Source: Myroides sp. 1354
GTDB taxonomy: Bacteria > Bacteroidota > Bacteroidia > Flavobacteriales > Flavobacteriaceae
Assembly (NCBI RefSeq): GCF_030324495.1
Contig: NZ_JACAGN010000012.1
Coordinates: 80,966-125,339, forward strand
DNA: 44,374 nt
Reading direction: 5' to 3'
Part shown: piece by piece, positions 32,326 through 40,453 of the stretch
How positions within the stretch are numbered: the stretch's first letter is position 1
Layout of the letters: each line of letters begins with the position of its first letter
Made by a program: the position numbers and the translations under genes
The notes under the pieces: generated by a model
The model's database searches: none
The model's input: the letters and a program-made list of their open reading frames with translations, nothing else
Told to the model about the DNA's origin: nothing

Positions 32326-32826
32326 ATGAATACAATACTACAACTTATCGGCTATTCGATTTTTATCGGCGTAAGTGCCACAGTTTTTATGGATGTCTAT
32401 GCTCTTATACTCAGAAAAGCATTTCAAATTCCCTCGCTGAATTACGCCTTTTTAGGGCGATGGATTGGTCATTTTAAACAAGGTGTTTTCCGTCATTCTA
32501 CTATTATGCAAGCAACACCAATACAAGGAGAAAAAGCAATTGGCTGGACAGCACATTATCTCATTGGCATTACCTTTGCCTTTTTTCTTTTGCTAATTTG
32601 GGGTGTAGAATGGGTGAGTCAGCCAAATTTGGTACCTGCCTTATTAGTTGGCATACTAACTACTGTAGCCCCTTTCTTTATGATGCAACCTGCATTTGGC
32701 TTTGGAATTGCAGCCTCTAAAACTCCACAACCCCAAACTGCTCGTATACGAAGTTTAATGACACATACTATTTATGGAATAGGATTGTATTTGGGGGGCG
32801 TTTTATTACAGCTGTTACTTGTGTGA
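32326..32826 (+). CDS. DUF2938 family membrane protein
   Basis: A 166-residue inner-membrane protein with four TM helices (about 5-30, 72-96, 104-126, 146-165). It has the family's conserved GVSATVFMDVYALI start, the loop GRWIGHFKQGVFRH, and the polar PFFMMQPAFGFGIAASKTPQP before the last helix. DUF2938 has no known function. The gene is 63 bp upstream of an AraC regulator on the same strand, and the two are probably linked. Confidence 0.88.
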   Translation: MNTILQLIGYSIFIGVSATVFMDVYALILRKAFQIPSLNYAFLGRWIGHFKQGVFRHSTIMQATPIQGEKAIGWTAHYLIGITFAFFLLLIWGVEWVSQPNLVPALLVGILTTVAPFFMMQPAFGFGIAASKTPQPQTARIRSLMTHTIYGIGLYLGGVLLQLLLV

Positions 32827-32889
32827 TAAAGAGAAATAACAAAGAGAAATAGCAAGAATCAAAAGTTGTTATTATCTTTAAATTAAACA

Positions 32890-33858
32890 ATGGAAAGCAT
32901 GAAAAGTGAAGATAATATCAAGGAAATACAGACGCTTGACGATTTTAAATCCCTGTATTTTGCAGATCAAGAAGGCAATATTGTATGTGAAGAATGCTGC
33001 ACCCTCGCTTATCAAACGGGAGTAGGGTTTTTAGAAATTTTCACCCTTGAAAATCTGTCCCAATTACCCACGTTTACAGCAGGAAAGCAAACGCGTAAGC
33101 AGTTTTATACGATGATACTCATTACACATGGACAAGTAGAAGAGGTAATTGGGTATACCAAACATACTTTTACTGCAGGAGATATGTATTTTATAGGAGA
33201 AAACCAGTTACACCAGATTCAACAATGGAGTGAGGAGGTAAAGGGATTCATGTGTTTGTTTGATTCTGATTATTTTTTGCTGTGTTTGAAACATCAAATT
33301 AAACTCAATAGCTTTCCGTTTTTTCAATTCGGACAAAAACCTGTGGTGAACTTGGCTGAGCGAGAAGTGGTGATGATGGAGCACTTATTTTGGAAATTGA
33401 ACAATGAAAAATGTCAAAAACAAACCTTCAATGACGATTTACTCGTACGTATGTTTTTGAATATTATTCTATTAGAGGCAGAGCGAATCTACAATCACAA
33501 AAAAGTAGAAACCCCATTTGTACTATCTAGAAAAGAACAATTGGTGGCTCGTTTTCAACTCTTGGTCAATCAGAAAATTATAACAATAAAGCAGGTCAGT
33601 GAATATGCTGATTTACTTCATGTACACCCTCATTATCTCAATGATGTAGTCAAAGAAATTACCGGGCATCCAGCCAGTTATTTTATTCAAAAACAATTGG
33701 TAGATGAAATAAAGTCTCGATTGATACAAACTAGTGATACGGTAGCAATTATAGCCGCTGATCTGAATTTTACAGAAGAGTCCTATCTCGGGCGATTTTT
33801 TAAAAAACATGTTGAACTGACTCCTATTCAGTATAGAAAAAAACACAAACAGCATTAG
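32890..33858 (+). CDS. AraC family transcriptional regulator with cupin-like N-terminal domain
   Basis: A 322-residue regulator. The N-terminal part about 60-160 looks like an AraC cupin sensor (TMILITHGQVEEVIGYTKHTFTAGDMYFIGENQLHQI). The C-terminal 100 residues hold two helix-turn-helix units: ITIKQVSEYADLLHVHPHYLNDVVKEITG and DTVAIIAADLNFTEESYLGRFFKKHVELTPIQYRK. This is the typical Bacteroidetes arrangement. ATG 32890 gives MESMKSEDN; the second ATG three codons on (32899) is equally possible. A natural target is the DUF2938 gene upstream. Ligand unknown. Confidence 0.9.
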   Translation: MESMKSEDNIKEIQTLDDFKSLYFADQEGNIVCEECCTLAYQTGVGFLEIFTLENLSQLPTFTAGKQTRKQFYTMILITHGQVEEVIGYTKHTFTAGDMYFIGENQLHQIQQWSEEVKGFMCLFDSDYFLLCLKHQIKLNSFPFFQFGQKPVVNLAEREVVMMEHLFWKLNNEKCQKQTFNDDLLVRMFLNIILLEAERIYNHKKVETPFVLSRKEQLVARFQLLVNQKIITIKQVSEYADLLHVHPHYLNDVVKEITGHPASYFIQKQLVDEIKSRLIQTSDTVAIIAADLNFTEESYLGRFFKKHVELTPIQYRKKHKQH

Positions 33859-33939
33859 TCTTTCTTCGCATTGTTACTTAGCTGTGATATGTTAGGTTTT
33901 ACAAGCAAAAAGTACGCATAGAAACATAAGATAAGAACG

Positions 33940-34079
33940 TATTTTTGAAGTGGATGAAACAGTTATTTGTTTATACTTGTTTCTTTTTGTTGAACTAGTT
34001 GTTTTTTCATTTATCTATGGACTAATAGCATTTTTTTACGTTAAGTTTAGGCACAAGGCAGTTGTTTTGTGCCTTTTTT
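33940..34079 (+). other. Possible short transcript between AraC gene and next gene
   Basis: The 300-bp gap 33859-34158 contains TATTTTTG (33940-33947, exact TAnnTTTG) and a terminator hairpin, AGGCACAA (34049-34056)/TTGTGCCT (34067-34074) plus T6. Between them, ATG 33954 opens a 14-codon hydrophobic frame, MKQLFVYTCFFLLN. This may be a small RNA or tiny peptide, or just the AraC terminator with a chance -7 box. Confidence 0.35.
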
Positions 34080-34107
34080 GGGTTTTATAAATATAAAGTG
34101 TTGTAAA

Positions 34108-34139
34108 TTTTGGTTAATATGTTCTTAATGGTACATTTG
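34108..34139 (+). promoter_or_regulatory. Promoter of the 34159 gene
   Basis: TTTTG (34108-34112), a 19-bp spacer and TACATTTG (34132-34139) form a full -33/-7 pair 19 bp before the ATG. Confidence 0.7.
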
Positions 34140-34158
34140 CATCAAATTTTTAAAAACA

Positions 34159-34749
34159 ATGAAAAACGCATTTTATATTCTATTTTTGATTGCCCTGGGA
34201 ACAGCCCAATCGTTTGCACAAAGTATTAAAAACTTTAATCTTTTAAAAGGAGAAAAAGAAGTTGAGGTTATTTTTAACTATGACAATCTTCGTGTACAAA
34301 AAGAAAATTATACAGAAGAGGAGTATATCAAAAAACATAGTGCTAACTTGGAGAAAAAAGCAAACGGATCAAGTGCGGATTGGAAGGTAAGTTGGAATCA
34401 GAGTAAAGAAAACGCATGGCCTGCTAAATTTCTCTTTGAAGCTAATATGCACAGTAAATACAAGGTGAAATTTACTAGAAATGCCCCTAAGTCAAAGTAT
34501 GTTCTATTGGTAGATGTTTATTGGATTTATTCTGGATGGGACGCAGGAGTGATAAATCAACCAGCAAAGGTGACTACTGTGATAAAACTTGTACCTAGAG
34601 AAAATTTGACAGAAGTATTGGCACAGCTTATGTTTAATGAGATTAAAGGAAACCAATTTGCTAACTATAGTAATGAAGTTCGAATTAGAGAAGGATTCGC
34701 TAAAACTGGTAAAAAATTTGGGAAAAAAGTTGTAAAGTACTTGAAATAA
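34159..34749 (+). CDS. Secreted protein of unknown function
   Basis: A 196-residue protein with a signal peptide (ends AQSFAQ). The mature part starts SIKNFNLLKGEKEVEVIFNYDNLRV, is rich in Lys and Asn, and mixes strands with helices. Phrases such as KSKYVLLVDVYWIYSGWDAGVINQPAKVTTVIKLV fit a periplasmic beta domain also seen in uncharacterised Bacteroidetes proteins. I recognise no named family. It is monocistronic, between a strong promoter and a strong terminator, so it is probably well expressed. Confidence 0.75.
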   Translation: MKNAFYILFLIALGTAQSFAQSIKNFNLLKGEKEVEVIFNYDNLRVQKENYTEEEYIKKHSANLEKKANGSSADWKVSWNQSKENAWPAKFLFEANMHSKYKVKFTRNAPKSKYVLLVDVYWIYSGWDAGVINQPAKVTTVIKLVPRENLTEVLAQLMFNEIKGNQFANYSNEVRIREGFAKTGKKFGKKVVKYLK

Positions 34750-34761
34750 AATAGATAGTAA

Positions 34762-34797
34762 AAAGGTTTAGTAAACGGTACTAAACCTTTTTTTTTG
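34762..34797 (+). terminator. Intrinsic terminator after the 34159 gene
   Basis: AAAGGTTTAGTA and TACTAAACCTTT form a perfect 12-bp stem with a 5-nt loop, followed by T6. Confidence 0.9.
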
Positions 34798-34924
34798 CTA
34801 TAAATCATAAATTCTTTAAATCAATTTTTTTAACGATAAGCGGTAACTTACAAAAATAAACCTTAATAGGATAGAAGTAAAAATTAGTTTTATCTTTAGA
34901 TGTGCTACCAATAAAAACAATGTT

Positions 34925-35707
34925 ATGGAAAACTTTCTGCTATTAGATCAAACAAATTTAGATGCTTCTCATATTTGTTGTGCAATTTCAGACACCAAAT
35001 GCAAAGAAGGTTATCAGTTAAAGAAAGATTGGTTGAAGAGAGAATTGGAGCACGGTTATGTGTTTAGACGATTGGATGCAAGAGCGAAAGTATTTATGGA
35101 ATATGGACCTGCAGTATCAGGATGGGTTCCTATCCAGGCACCAGACTATTTGTTAATTAATTGTTTCTGGGTTTCGGGTCAGTACAAAGGGCAAGGTTAC
35201 GCGACACAATTGTTACAATTGGCGATTGATGATGCCAAGGAAAGAGGATTTAAGGGATTGGTGACGGTGGTTGGTACCCAAAAATTTCACTTTATGAGTG
35301 ATACTAAATGGTTGTTGAAACACGGTTTTATCACAGTAGAGAAAACGAGTTATGGCTTTAGTTTGTTAGTTTTAAAACTAGAAAAAGAGGCAGAAGACCC
35401 TCAATTTAATGCTTGTGTACAAACGGGAACTTGCCAAGAAACAACGGATGTAACAGTCTATTATTCTAATCGTTGTCCCTTTGCAGAATTACACGTTCAA
35501 CATATTTTGAAAGAAACAGTAAAAAAACGCAATTTATCCCTGACTATTGTCAAGTTAGAAAATAAAGAACAAGCCCAACAAGCACCTAGTCCTGCTACGA
35601 TTTTTAGTCTGTTTTATAAAGGAAAATTTTTGACAACTGATATAAGTATTTGTTTAGATAATCGCTTTGATAAAATAGTAGAAAAGCAAGTAAGCAACTG
35701 GAAATGA
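34925..35707 (+). CDS. GNAT acetyltransferase fused to a YoaP-like domain
   Basis: A 260-residue two-domain protein. Residues about 1-155 are a GNAT domain: NCFWVSGQYKGQGYATQLLQLAIDDAKERGFKGLV holds the acetyl-CoA motif (GQYKGQGYA), and WLLKHGFITVEK the C-terminal strand. Residues about 175-255 are thioredoxin-like (VTVYYSNRCPFAELHVQHILKETVKKRNL ... SPATIFSLFYKGKFLTTDIS), matching the YoaP C-terminal domain. It keeps one Cys in NRCPFAE at the place of the thioredoxin active site. The N-terminal part also has CC and C-x4-C. Substrate and role are unknown. Single gene with only a weak -7 (TATCTTTA) upstream. Confidence 0.82.
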   Translation: MENFLLLDQTNLDASHICCAISDTKCKEGYQLKKDWLKRELEHGYVFRRLDARAKVFMEYGPAVSGWVPIQAPDYLLINCFWVSGQYKGQGYATQLLQLAIDDAKERGFKGLVTVVGTQKFHFMSDTKWLLKHGFITVEKTSYGFSLLVLKLEKEAEDPQFNACVQTGTCQETTDVTVYYSNRCPFAELHVQHILKETVKKRNLSLTIVKLENKEQAQQAPSPATIFSLFYKGKFLTTDISICLDNRFDKIVEKQVSNWK

Positions 35708-35801
35708 GAGTAAAAATATCGATTTAGATGTGAAAAGGGGAATGTCTTCCACTCTACAATGTTTGTTTTTTTAGTATATTTAAAGAAATGAAAAAATAAG
35801 C

Positions 35802-36512
35802 ATGGATAGATTAATTATTGACTGGCAACAAATGCCTACCTATAATACGGTTATGGCAGTTGCTACAGGAGCAGCTTTATTGTCTTTAGCAGCGATGGGG
35901 AAAAGTCTAATTCACAATAGCAAAGTAAATCCAAAAGGATGGGCGATGAATTTGTTTACGCTGGCCCTTATTTTAGTTACAACAGGATTGCATATGACAG
36001 TAACCTGGCCTTTAGCCAAGTATTTTCCCTTCGACAATATCATCTTTGGAGAACCTTCCCTAGTTTTAGGTGCAATGTTGTTGCCAATTGCCTATTACTT
36101 TTGGAAAAATGAGAAGGAAATTATGGAGCGAGAAGATCGCATGCAATTGGTAGCTTCTAATTTTCGGCACTATAAATATTTGATGATTGGAATAGGATTA
36201 GGGATGATCGGTATTGCTTTTGCAGGTGTGATTTATCAATTGTTCGCTGCGCCAAAAGAAGAACCGATATCCGGTATGTTTGCGGACTATCCCATGTTTG
36301 AAGCCGTTTGTATATCGCTTGTTTATGCAGGAATAGGAATAGCTGCAAGTATTACACCTACTATACTTGAGAAATTTGCTCAAGGTACTTACTTTACAAG
36401 CTTTTCCAAATTCGGCTATTTTTTGATCGTTTTAGTTGGATGGGTTTGGTTGCTTTTTGGAGCATTGAATTATTTTACCCATGTAGGTTTGATTGTGAAT
36501 ACAATGACATAA
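35802..36512 (+). CDS. DUF981 family membrane protein
   Basis: A 236-residue inner-membrane protein with six TM helices: about 17-33, 46-65, 82-102, 128-150, 163-187 and 203-227. The LIIDWQQMPTYNTVMAV start, GLHMTVTWPL with its His in TM2, and FGEPSLVLGAMLL before TM3 match DUF981. The family has no known activity. The gene is monocistronic and followed by a good terminator. Confidence 0.82.
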   Translation: MDRLIIDWQQMPTYNTVMAVATGAALLSLAAMGKSLIHNSKVNPKGWAMNLFTLALILVTTGLHMTVTWPLAKYFPFDNIIFGEPSLVLGAMLLPIAYYFWKNEKEIMEREDRMQLVASNFRHYKYLMIGIGLGMIGIAFAGVIYQLFAAPKEEPISGMFADYPMFEAVCISLVYAGIGIAASITPTILEKFAQGTYFTSFSKFGYFLIVLVGWVWLLFGALNYFTHVGLIVNTMT

Positions 36513-36532
36513 TGACAACTCAAAATAAACAG

Positions 36533-36560
36533 AAGGATATCATCTTGTGATATCCTTTTG
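36533..36560. terminator. Intrinsic terminator after the DUF981 gene
   Basis: AAGGATATCA and TGATATCCTT form a perfect 10-bp stem with a 5-nt loop, followed by TT-rich sequence. It lies between two convergent genes. Confidence 0.85.
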
Positions 36561-36584
36561 TTTGTTTTCGATATCCTATTAAAA

Positions 36585-37112
36585 TTAATAATTTACTGCA
36601 TAGTATCCCATGAAATCAGGAATAACACCTTTTTCTATCGCTTGGTTATATACTTCAGGTTTCGCAAAAATAAGAGAGAAACATTGATCTGAAGGAGGAA
36701 GTTCATAAAAGAAGTAAGTTGATTTTTCTTTTTCTAATATCGGGTTTATGACAAGGTCAAAAAAGCTTGTTGGACTTTCATCTAATTCAAAGGAATCAAC
36801 GTCTACATCAATGGAGTAACGATTTCCATTTAGAGTGATGAGAATTTGACTTTCTAGTATTTCAAACTGAAAATCGGGGATAAGACGTTGGATAAAATCC
36901 AATACATCTTGTAAGAGGTCAAGACCACTATAAGCTGAATCAAAGCCATATTGTGTTAAACAAGTGCCATAATAGGGAGCAAATGTACAAGCTTCAAGCG
37001 TTTGTATTAACTCCTCTTTGTTTACATAAGGACTATCAAACCAGTTGATTCCTTCTAATAGTTCAATGTAGTGTTGAACTCCCTTTTCAAAATTGTTTTT
37101 GTACTTATCCAT
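36585..37112 (-). CDS. Hypothetical protein, immunity-protein-like in character
   Basis: A 175-residue soluble, very acidic protein (MDKYKNNFEKGVQHYIELLEGINWFDSPY) with no signal peptide or TM helix. It is rich in aromatic and acidic residues (NRYSIDVDVDSFELDE, STYFFYELPPSDQ), a composition common in Bacteroidetes polymorphic-toxin immunity proteins. That is only a resemblance, and no toxin gene is adjacent. It lies 287 bp downstream of the HTTM gene on the same strand; the gap holds no gene I can support. No family recognised. Confidence 0.65.
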   Translation of the reverse strand: MDKYKNNFEKGVQHYIELLEGINWFDSPYVNKEELIQTLEACTFAPYYGTCLTQYGFDSAYSGLDLLQDVLDFIQRLIPDFQFEILESQILITLNGNRYSIDVDVDSFELDESPTSFFDLVINPILEKEKSTYFFYELPPSDQCFSLIFAKPEVYNQAIEKGVIPDFMGYYAVNY

Positions 37113-37399
37113 CGATGTTGTATTGTAAAGAATTAAATTCTAGTTGTTTGTAATTAGTACAAGATATAAAAATAGAATCGAACAAACTACTGTATTTTAT
37201 CCTAGACGTATAAAAGTTGATTGGTCTAAAATGGAGGGATTAAGACATAAAAAAGAGAAATAAATTATTATTTCATAAAAATTGAATTTTTTTAGGGTAT
37301 TTTTAAAATAGATGAGCTTGTATATCAAATAACCAACCTAGTAGTAAATAGGGTAGATTCAACAAAGTTAATACCAAACAGCACAAAGAGTACCCCCTA

Positions 37400-38157
37400 T
37401 CATTTCAATAACAAATTCACTTTAAGTTGTATTCTATCGTATTCTTCATCCGTAAAAAATACTGCATAGCAGGCTAACATGATAAAAGAAAAATTATCGA
37501 TGCGCATAAAAATTAAGATTCCCAAGTGAAGGAGAATCCCTAAGAACAAAACCGATACTCTTGTTTTATTGCACCAAACCAGTAAGGGAAAAAGCAATTG
37601 AAAGGCAATAGTAAACCAGGTCAATCCATATACGACAAAGGGAAAGCTCGTGATATATTCATTGATTGTATAGGCTGAAAAGTCACTAGAGTTTAGGATA
37701 TAGTATAGGGCTGTACCATTGAGCCATACCTCTCCTTGAAGTTTGTGTAAGCCGGCAAAGAGATAAACAAGACAGATTTGAATGAGGATACCCAGAATAC
37801 AAATATTCGTTAGTTTTTGTACATAGTAATTGGATGTCAATCCCCATTTTTCTGTTAGTTTCGTATACCTTTTACACAGACTTTTGGATTGAATAAAAAA
37901 GAAAAAGGGGAGAAGGGCGGTAATAATGTTGTCTCCCCCATCTAAAAGAAAGATATTCCTAAATTTGAAGATAAATAATAAGAAGAAGAGTAAGACGGCT
38001 GATAGTATTGTACAATATCTTGGTAGGTTTCATAGGAAACAATTCCTTGATGGTCAAAGATAAAAGCTCGATTACTGTAAAAGGTGATAAAGTCTTTTAG
38101 TAAAGCAAAACCCAATAAAAGACGCAGTGCGATAATACCTGTAGTTCGATGTTCCAT
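37400..38157 (-). pseudogene. HTTM (SdpB/gamma-carboxylase-like) membrane protein, frameshifted
   Basis: Two frames together make one HTTM protein. The first (38157-37942) starts MEHRTTGIIALRLLLGFALLKDFITF, the usual HTTM first helix, and stops early. The second is open from 38029 to 37400 in the -1 frame. It carries FKFRNIFLLDGGDNI, then ICLVYLFAGLHKLQGEVWLNGTALYY, an HTTM/SdpB hallmark, and more TM helices. The shift must lie in the overlap 37942-38029. Joined, the protein is about 250 residues and seems to lack the second TM region normally before RN.FLLDGGDN, so an internal deletion is likely. Its ATG overlaps the stop of the DUF5819 gene (TAATG). SdpB of Bacillus helps make the SDP toxin; a like role is inference. 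Confidence 0.8.
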
Positions 38158-38744
38158 TAGTCGTTGATTAATAAGAAAAGTTTATTTAATTCACTATAGT
38201 AGGTGGTATAGGTCTTCGCTTGGTGAATGTCTTCATTGAGTTGGTCATCAACAAGGTACAATTGGACAAAAACAGAATCCTTGGGGTGTAGTTGTTTGCT
38301 GAACTCCTTTTGATTCTTAAAGACTATTTTGGCATAGTTAACTATCGATTCTAGCCCTTGACTCTTATGTGGACTCGTAATGTTTACTTTGCTATTTTGC
38401 AAGTGTATAATATCGTTAAAACAGTCAGAGAAGTATTTTTTCAACCGTTGATCAATAGAGAAGAATGTTGAAAAACTCCGCGTTCTAATGATTTGTTGAA
38501 TATCAATAAAGTCACTTTCCCACGTAGCCGTGTAATATTTGACGAGAAAATAGTGATTTCCCTTTGGAGGATTCGGTGAAAACATACTCCAATTTTGCTC
38601 AAAAAAGGGCAAAGCGTATTTCTCTTTTAAGTGTTTAATACAGGTTGATTCAACGTATTTTAGATCGTAAATCTGAACGAGTAGAATAAAAGAAAAATAG
38701 AAGAATAACAGTAGTTGTAAAATAATGCGATACATGTTTTTCAT
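38157..38744 (-). CDS. DUF5819 family protein (SdpA-like position)
   Basis: A 195-residue protein with one N-terminal TM helix (IILQLLLFFYFSFILLVQI) and a predicted periplasmic body. The family hallmark is Q50-N-W-S-M-F-S-P-N-P59. DUF5819 genes commonly stand next to HTTM genes, much as sdpA stands before sdpB, and SdpA carries a comparable Q-x-W-x-F-F-x-x-x-P motif. Its function is not established. The stop overlaps the HTTM start by one base, so translation is coupled. Upstream lies a small secreted peptide gene on the same strand. No TAnnTTTG box is seen in the 225-bp gap, so it may depend on readthrough. Confidence 0.78.
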   Translation of the reverse strand: MKNMYRIILQLLLFFYFSFILLVQIYDLKYVESTCIKHLKEKYALPFFEQNWSMFSPNPPKGNHYFLVKYYTATWESDFIDIQQIIRTRSFSTFFSIDQRLKKYFSDCFNDIIHLQNSKVNITSPHKSQGLESIVNYAKIVFKNQKEFSKQLHPKDSVFVQLYLVDDQLNEDIHQAKTYTTYYSELNKLFLLIND

Positions 38745-38930
38745 AACCGTAAAAAATAAAATCCATAGCTATAAAGATTCAATATAGTTGAGGTAGACTC
38801 CTCCGTGTTGGAAAAGTTGGTGAGAGCAACGTATAAACTGTGTTACTTATAAATAAATGAATGGTATCGATTTCACAGTATACCATTTCGCTTGAAAAAC
38901 AAGTAGGTCAATAGTAGAATACAAGAATAA

Positions 38931-38965
38931 AAGGAGCAAGGTCTATTCCTAGACCTTGCCCTTTT
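38931..38965. terminator. Terminator-like hairpin after the small peptide gene
   Basis: GCAAGGTCTA (38936-38945) and TAGACCTTGC (38950-38959) form a perfect 10-bp stem with a TTCC loop. In the minus sense it is followed by CTCCTTTTATTC, in the plus sense by CCCTTTTTC. It lies 5 bp past the peptide stop codon, so most peptide mRNA should end here and only readthrough would reach the DUF5819 gene. Confidence 0.75.
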
Positions 38966-38969
38966 TCGT

Positions 38970-39164
38970 TTATCTTCTAGGGATAAACGGTTCTAATGTA
39001 GTTGCATTAGCAGTTGCAGCCGTATTGCGGCTTTCTCCTGTAATGGTTGTACTTTTTTCACCAGTTAATGCTGTTTTTGAACCCATTCCAATGGAATTAG
39101 CACTACTGAATCCGATTAGAGTAACAAATGCGAATGCTACTCCAAGAAAAATTGACTTTTTCAT
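38970..39164 (-). CDS. Small secreted Ser/Thr-rich peptide, candidate SdpC-like precursor
   Basis: A 64-residue peptide. A clean signal peptide (MKKSIFLGVAFAFVTLIGFSSA) leaves a mature part of about 42 residues (NSIGMGSKTALTGEK ... EPFIPRR), rich in Ser, Thr and Ala, without Cys. It is followed by a terminator hairpin and then the DUF5819 and HTTM genes on the same strand. In Bacillus the sdpABC operon makes a 42-residue secreted toxin, so a peptide-substrate role fits by position. The sequence itself has no toxin homology that I recognise, and no immunity gene is evident. The opposite-strand ORF over the same place has no signal peptide and is less plausible. Confidence 0.65.
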   Translation of the reverse strand: MKKSIFLGVAFAFVTLIGFSSANSIGMGSKTALTGEKSTTITGESRNTAATANATTLEPFIPRR

Positions 39165-39547
39165 GGTTTAAAAATTAAAATGTTAATAAATAATACTTGT
39201 ATTGCTCTTGTTTAGAAAAGCCTTTGGATGTGAATAATTGCATTGGATCTTTTTTTTTCAATAAAGACTAGGAATGCAAATGCTGATGTAAGGTGAAAAC
39301 ATCATCTGAGATTGAGATGATACTGTAATTGAATAAAACGCAGGTGAAATACCTTGATTTTGTTTTTTAAAAGTAGTTGAAAAAAAAATACCAACCAATC
39401 ATTTTTTATTAAAAAAATATTAATTATTTGAGTATTGTATTTAATAAGTGTGTTTTATTTGAATATTTTTTATTTTTAAGAAAAAAAAAGGGCCATGGAT
39501 ATTCCATTTAATCGCATTAGTTTAGTAGTTTCTATTGTGTATTAACA
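39165..39547. other. Divergent gap between peptide gene and membrane-protein gene
   Basis: No gene of normal size. It holds one hairpin, ATCATCT (39301-39307)/AGATGAT (39315-39321), and very AT-rich sequence from 39380. ATG 39495 opens a 16-codon frame ending 2 bp before the ATG at 39548; it may be a leader peptide or chance. No exact TAnnTTTG was found on either strand. Confidence 0.4.
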
Positions 39548-40432
39548 ATGAAAGAACTGAAAAAGAAAATTAGCTTGATTTTGATGCCTTTGATACGTCT
39601 TACTTTAGTAGTGATTATAGGGTATTCTTTTGTGCATTGGCTATTGTTCATAGAAATTAACCTCCTCCTTAGAGAAGATGTTTACCTGATACTATTACCA
39701 GTAGTCATTGCTGCCACTGTGCTGTACTTTTTTTTGCGTCCTAAGCTTAAACTGTTCCAGTTTAAAAGTGAAAAAACAGTGGGATTTTATTGTGTTGTTT
39801 TTACGGTTGCAGTGATTGTTCCTACGATATTTGCCCAAAAGTACCTTAGTAAGGCATTAGGGAAACGAACGGATGTAGAAGAGGTATATCAAATAGAAGA
39901 TGCTCCTTTCTCCAAATATTATACAGTTAATCGATATCATATTGATACTAAAAAGGTAGGGTGGTATACAAAAACAATAATATCAGGAAAAACGAGTACA
40001 GAGTTGTTTTTTGATGCTTACGTTGTATTTCCAATCGTCAAGCAATTTACAGAGAAGCCAAGTGAAACACATGTATACTGGCTAGGGATGAAATATCAAA
40101 AATATGGAATGAATCCCAAGGATAGTCGTCAGAAAAAATTGATGATTCAACGCTTTATGCGAGAAATACAATATGATTTTAATTTAACAGATTTTAGAAG
40201 CTTTACTTTTTTGGAACGACTAGATCACTCCCCTGATCGAAAGAATTATGTTGCTGCTTTGCGTAATATAGGGCATCCTAAGACAGATAAAGCACTGATC
40301 TTACAACCCCATTTTGAACCTTTTCAACAACGTACCACTCATTTGTTGTTGTGGTTTTTTATTTCTTTAGGTGTAGGATTTTTCGTTTGCTTTGTCTTTG
40401 TTTATTACGCTAAGTTAAAACGAGGAAAGTAA
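39548..40432 (+). CDS. Membrane protein of unknown function
   Basis: A 294-residue protein with three N-terminal TM helices (about 11-37, 45-63, 79-98), a soluble domain of about 170 residues and a last TM helix (270-288). The soluble part reads KYLSKALGKRTDVEEVYQIEDAPFSKYYTVNRYHIDTKKVGW and FFDAYVVFPIV, with many Tyr and Lys. It recalls the N-terminal portion of some large Bacteroidetes membrane proteins, but I see no rhomboid or other catalytic motif. No family assigned. Stand-alone gene, convergent with the HAD gene. Confidence 0.75.
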   Translation: MKELKKKISLILMPLIRLTLVVIIGYSFVHWLLFIEINLLLREDVYLILLPVVIAATVLYFFLRPKLKLFQFKSEKTVGFYCVVFTVAVIVPTIFAQKYLSKALGKRTDVEEVYQIEDAPFSKYYTVNRYHIDTKKVGWYTKTIISGKTSTELFFDAYVVFPIVKQFTEKPSETHVYWLGMKYQKYGMNPKDSRQKKLMIQRFMREIQYDFNLTDFRSFTFLERLDHSPDRKNYVAALRNIGHPKTDKALILQPHFEPFQQRTTHLLLWFFISLGVGFFVCFVFVYYAKLKRGK

Positions 40433-40453
40433 TGCCTACGAGTAGACAAGTCT

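Noticed and set aside
38956..39171. 71-residue plus-strand ORF opposite the small peptide gene
   Set aside because: It has no signal peptide or family features, while the minus frame has a clean signal peptide and fits the neighbouring genes.
39548..40432. Rhomboid protease
   Set aside because: The overall look recalls membrane parts of some Bacteroidetes rhomboid proteins, but no GxSG or catalytic His in a TM helix is present.
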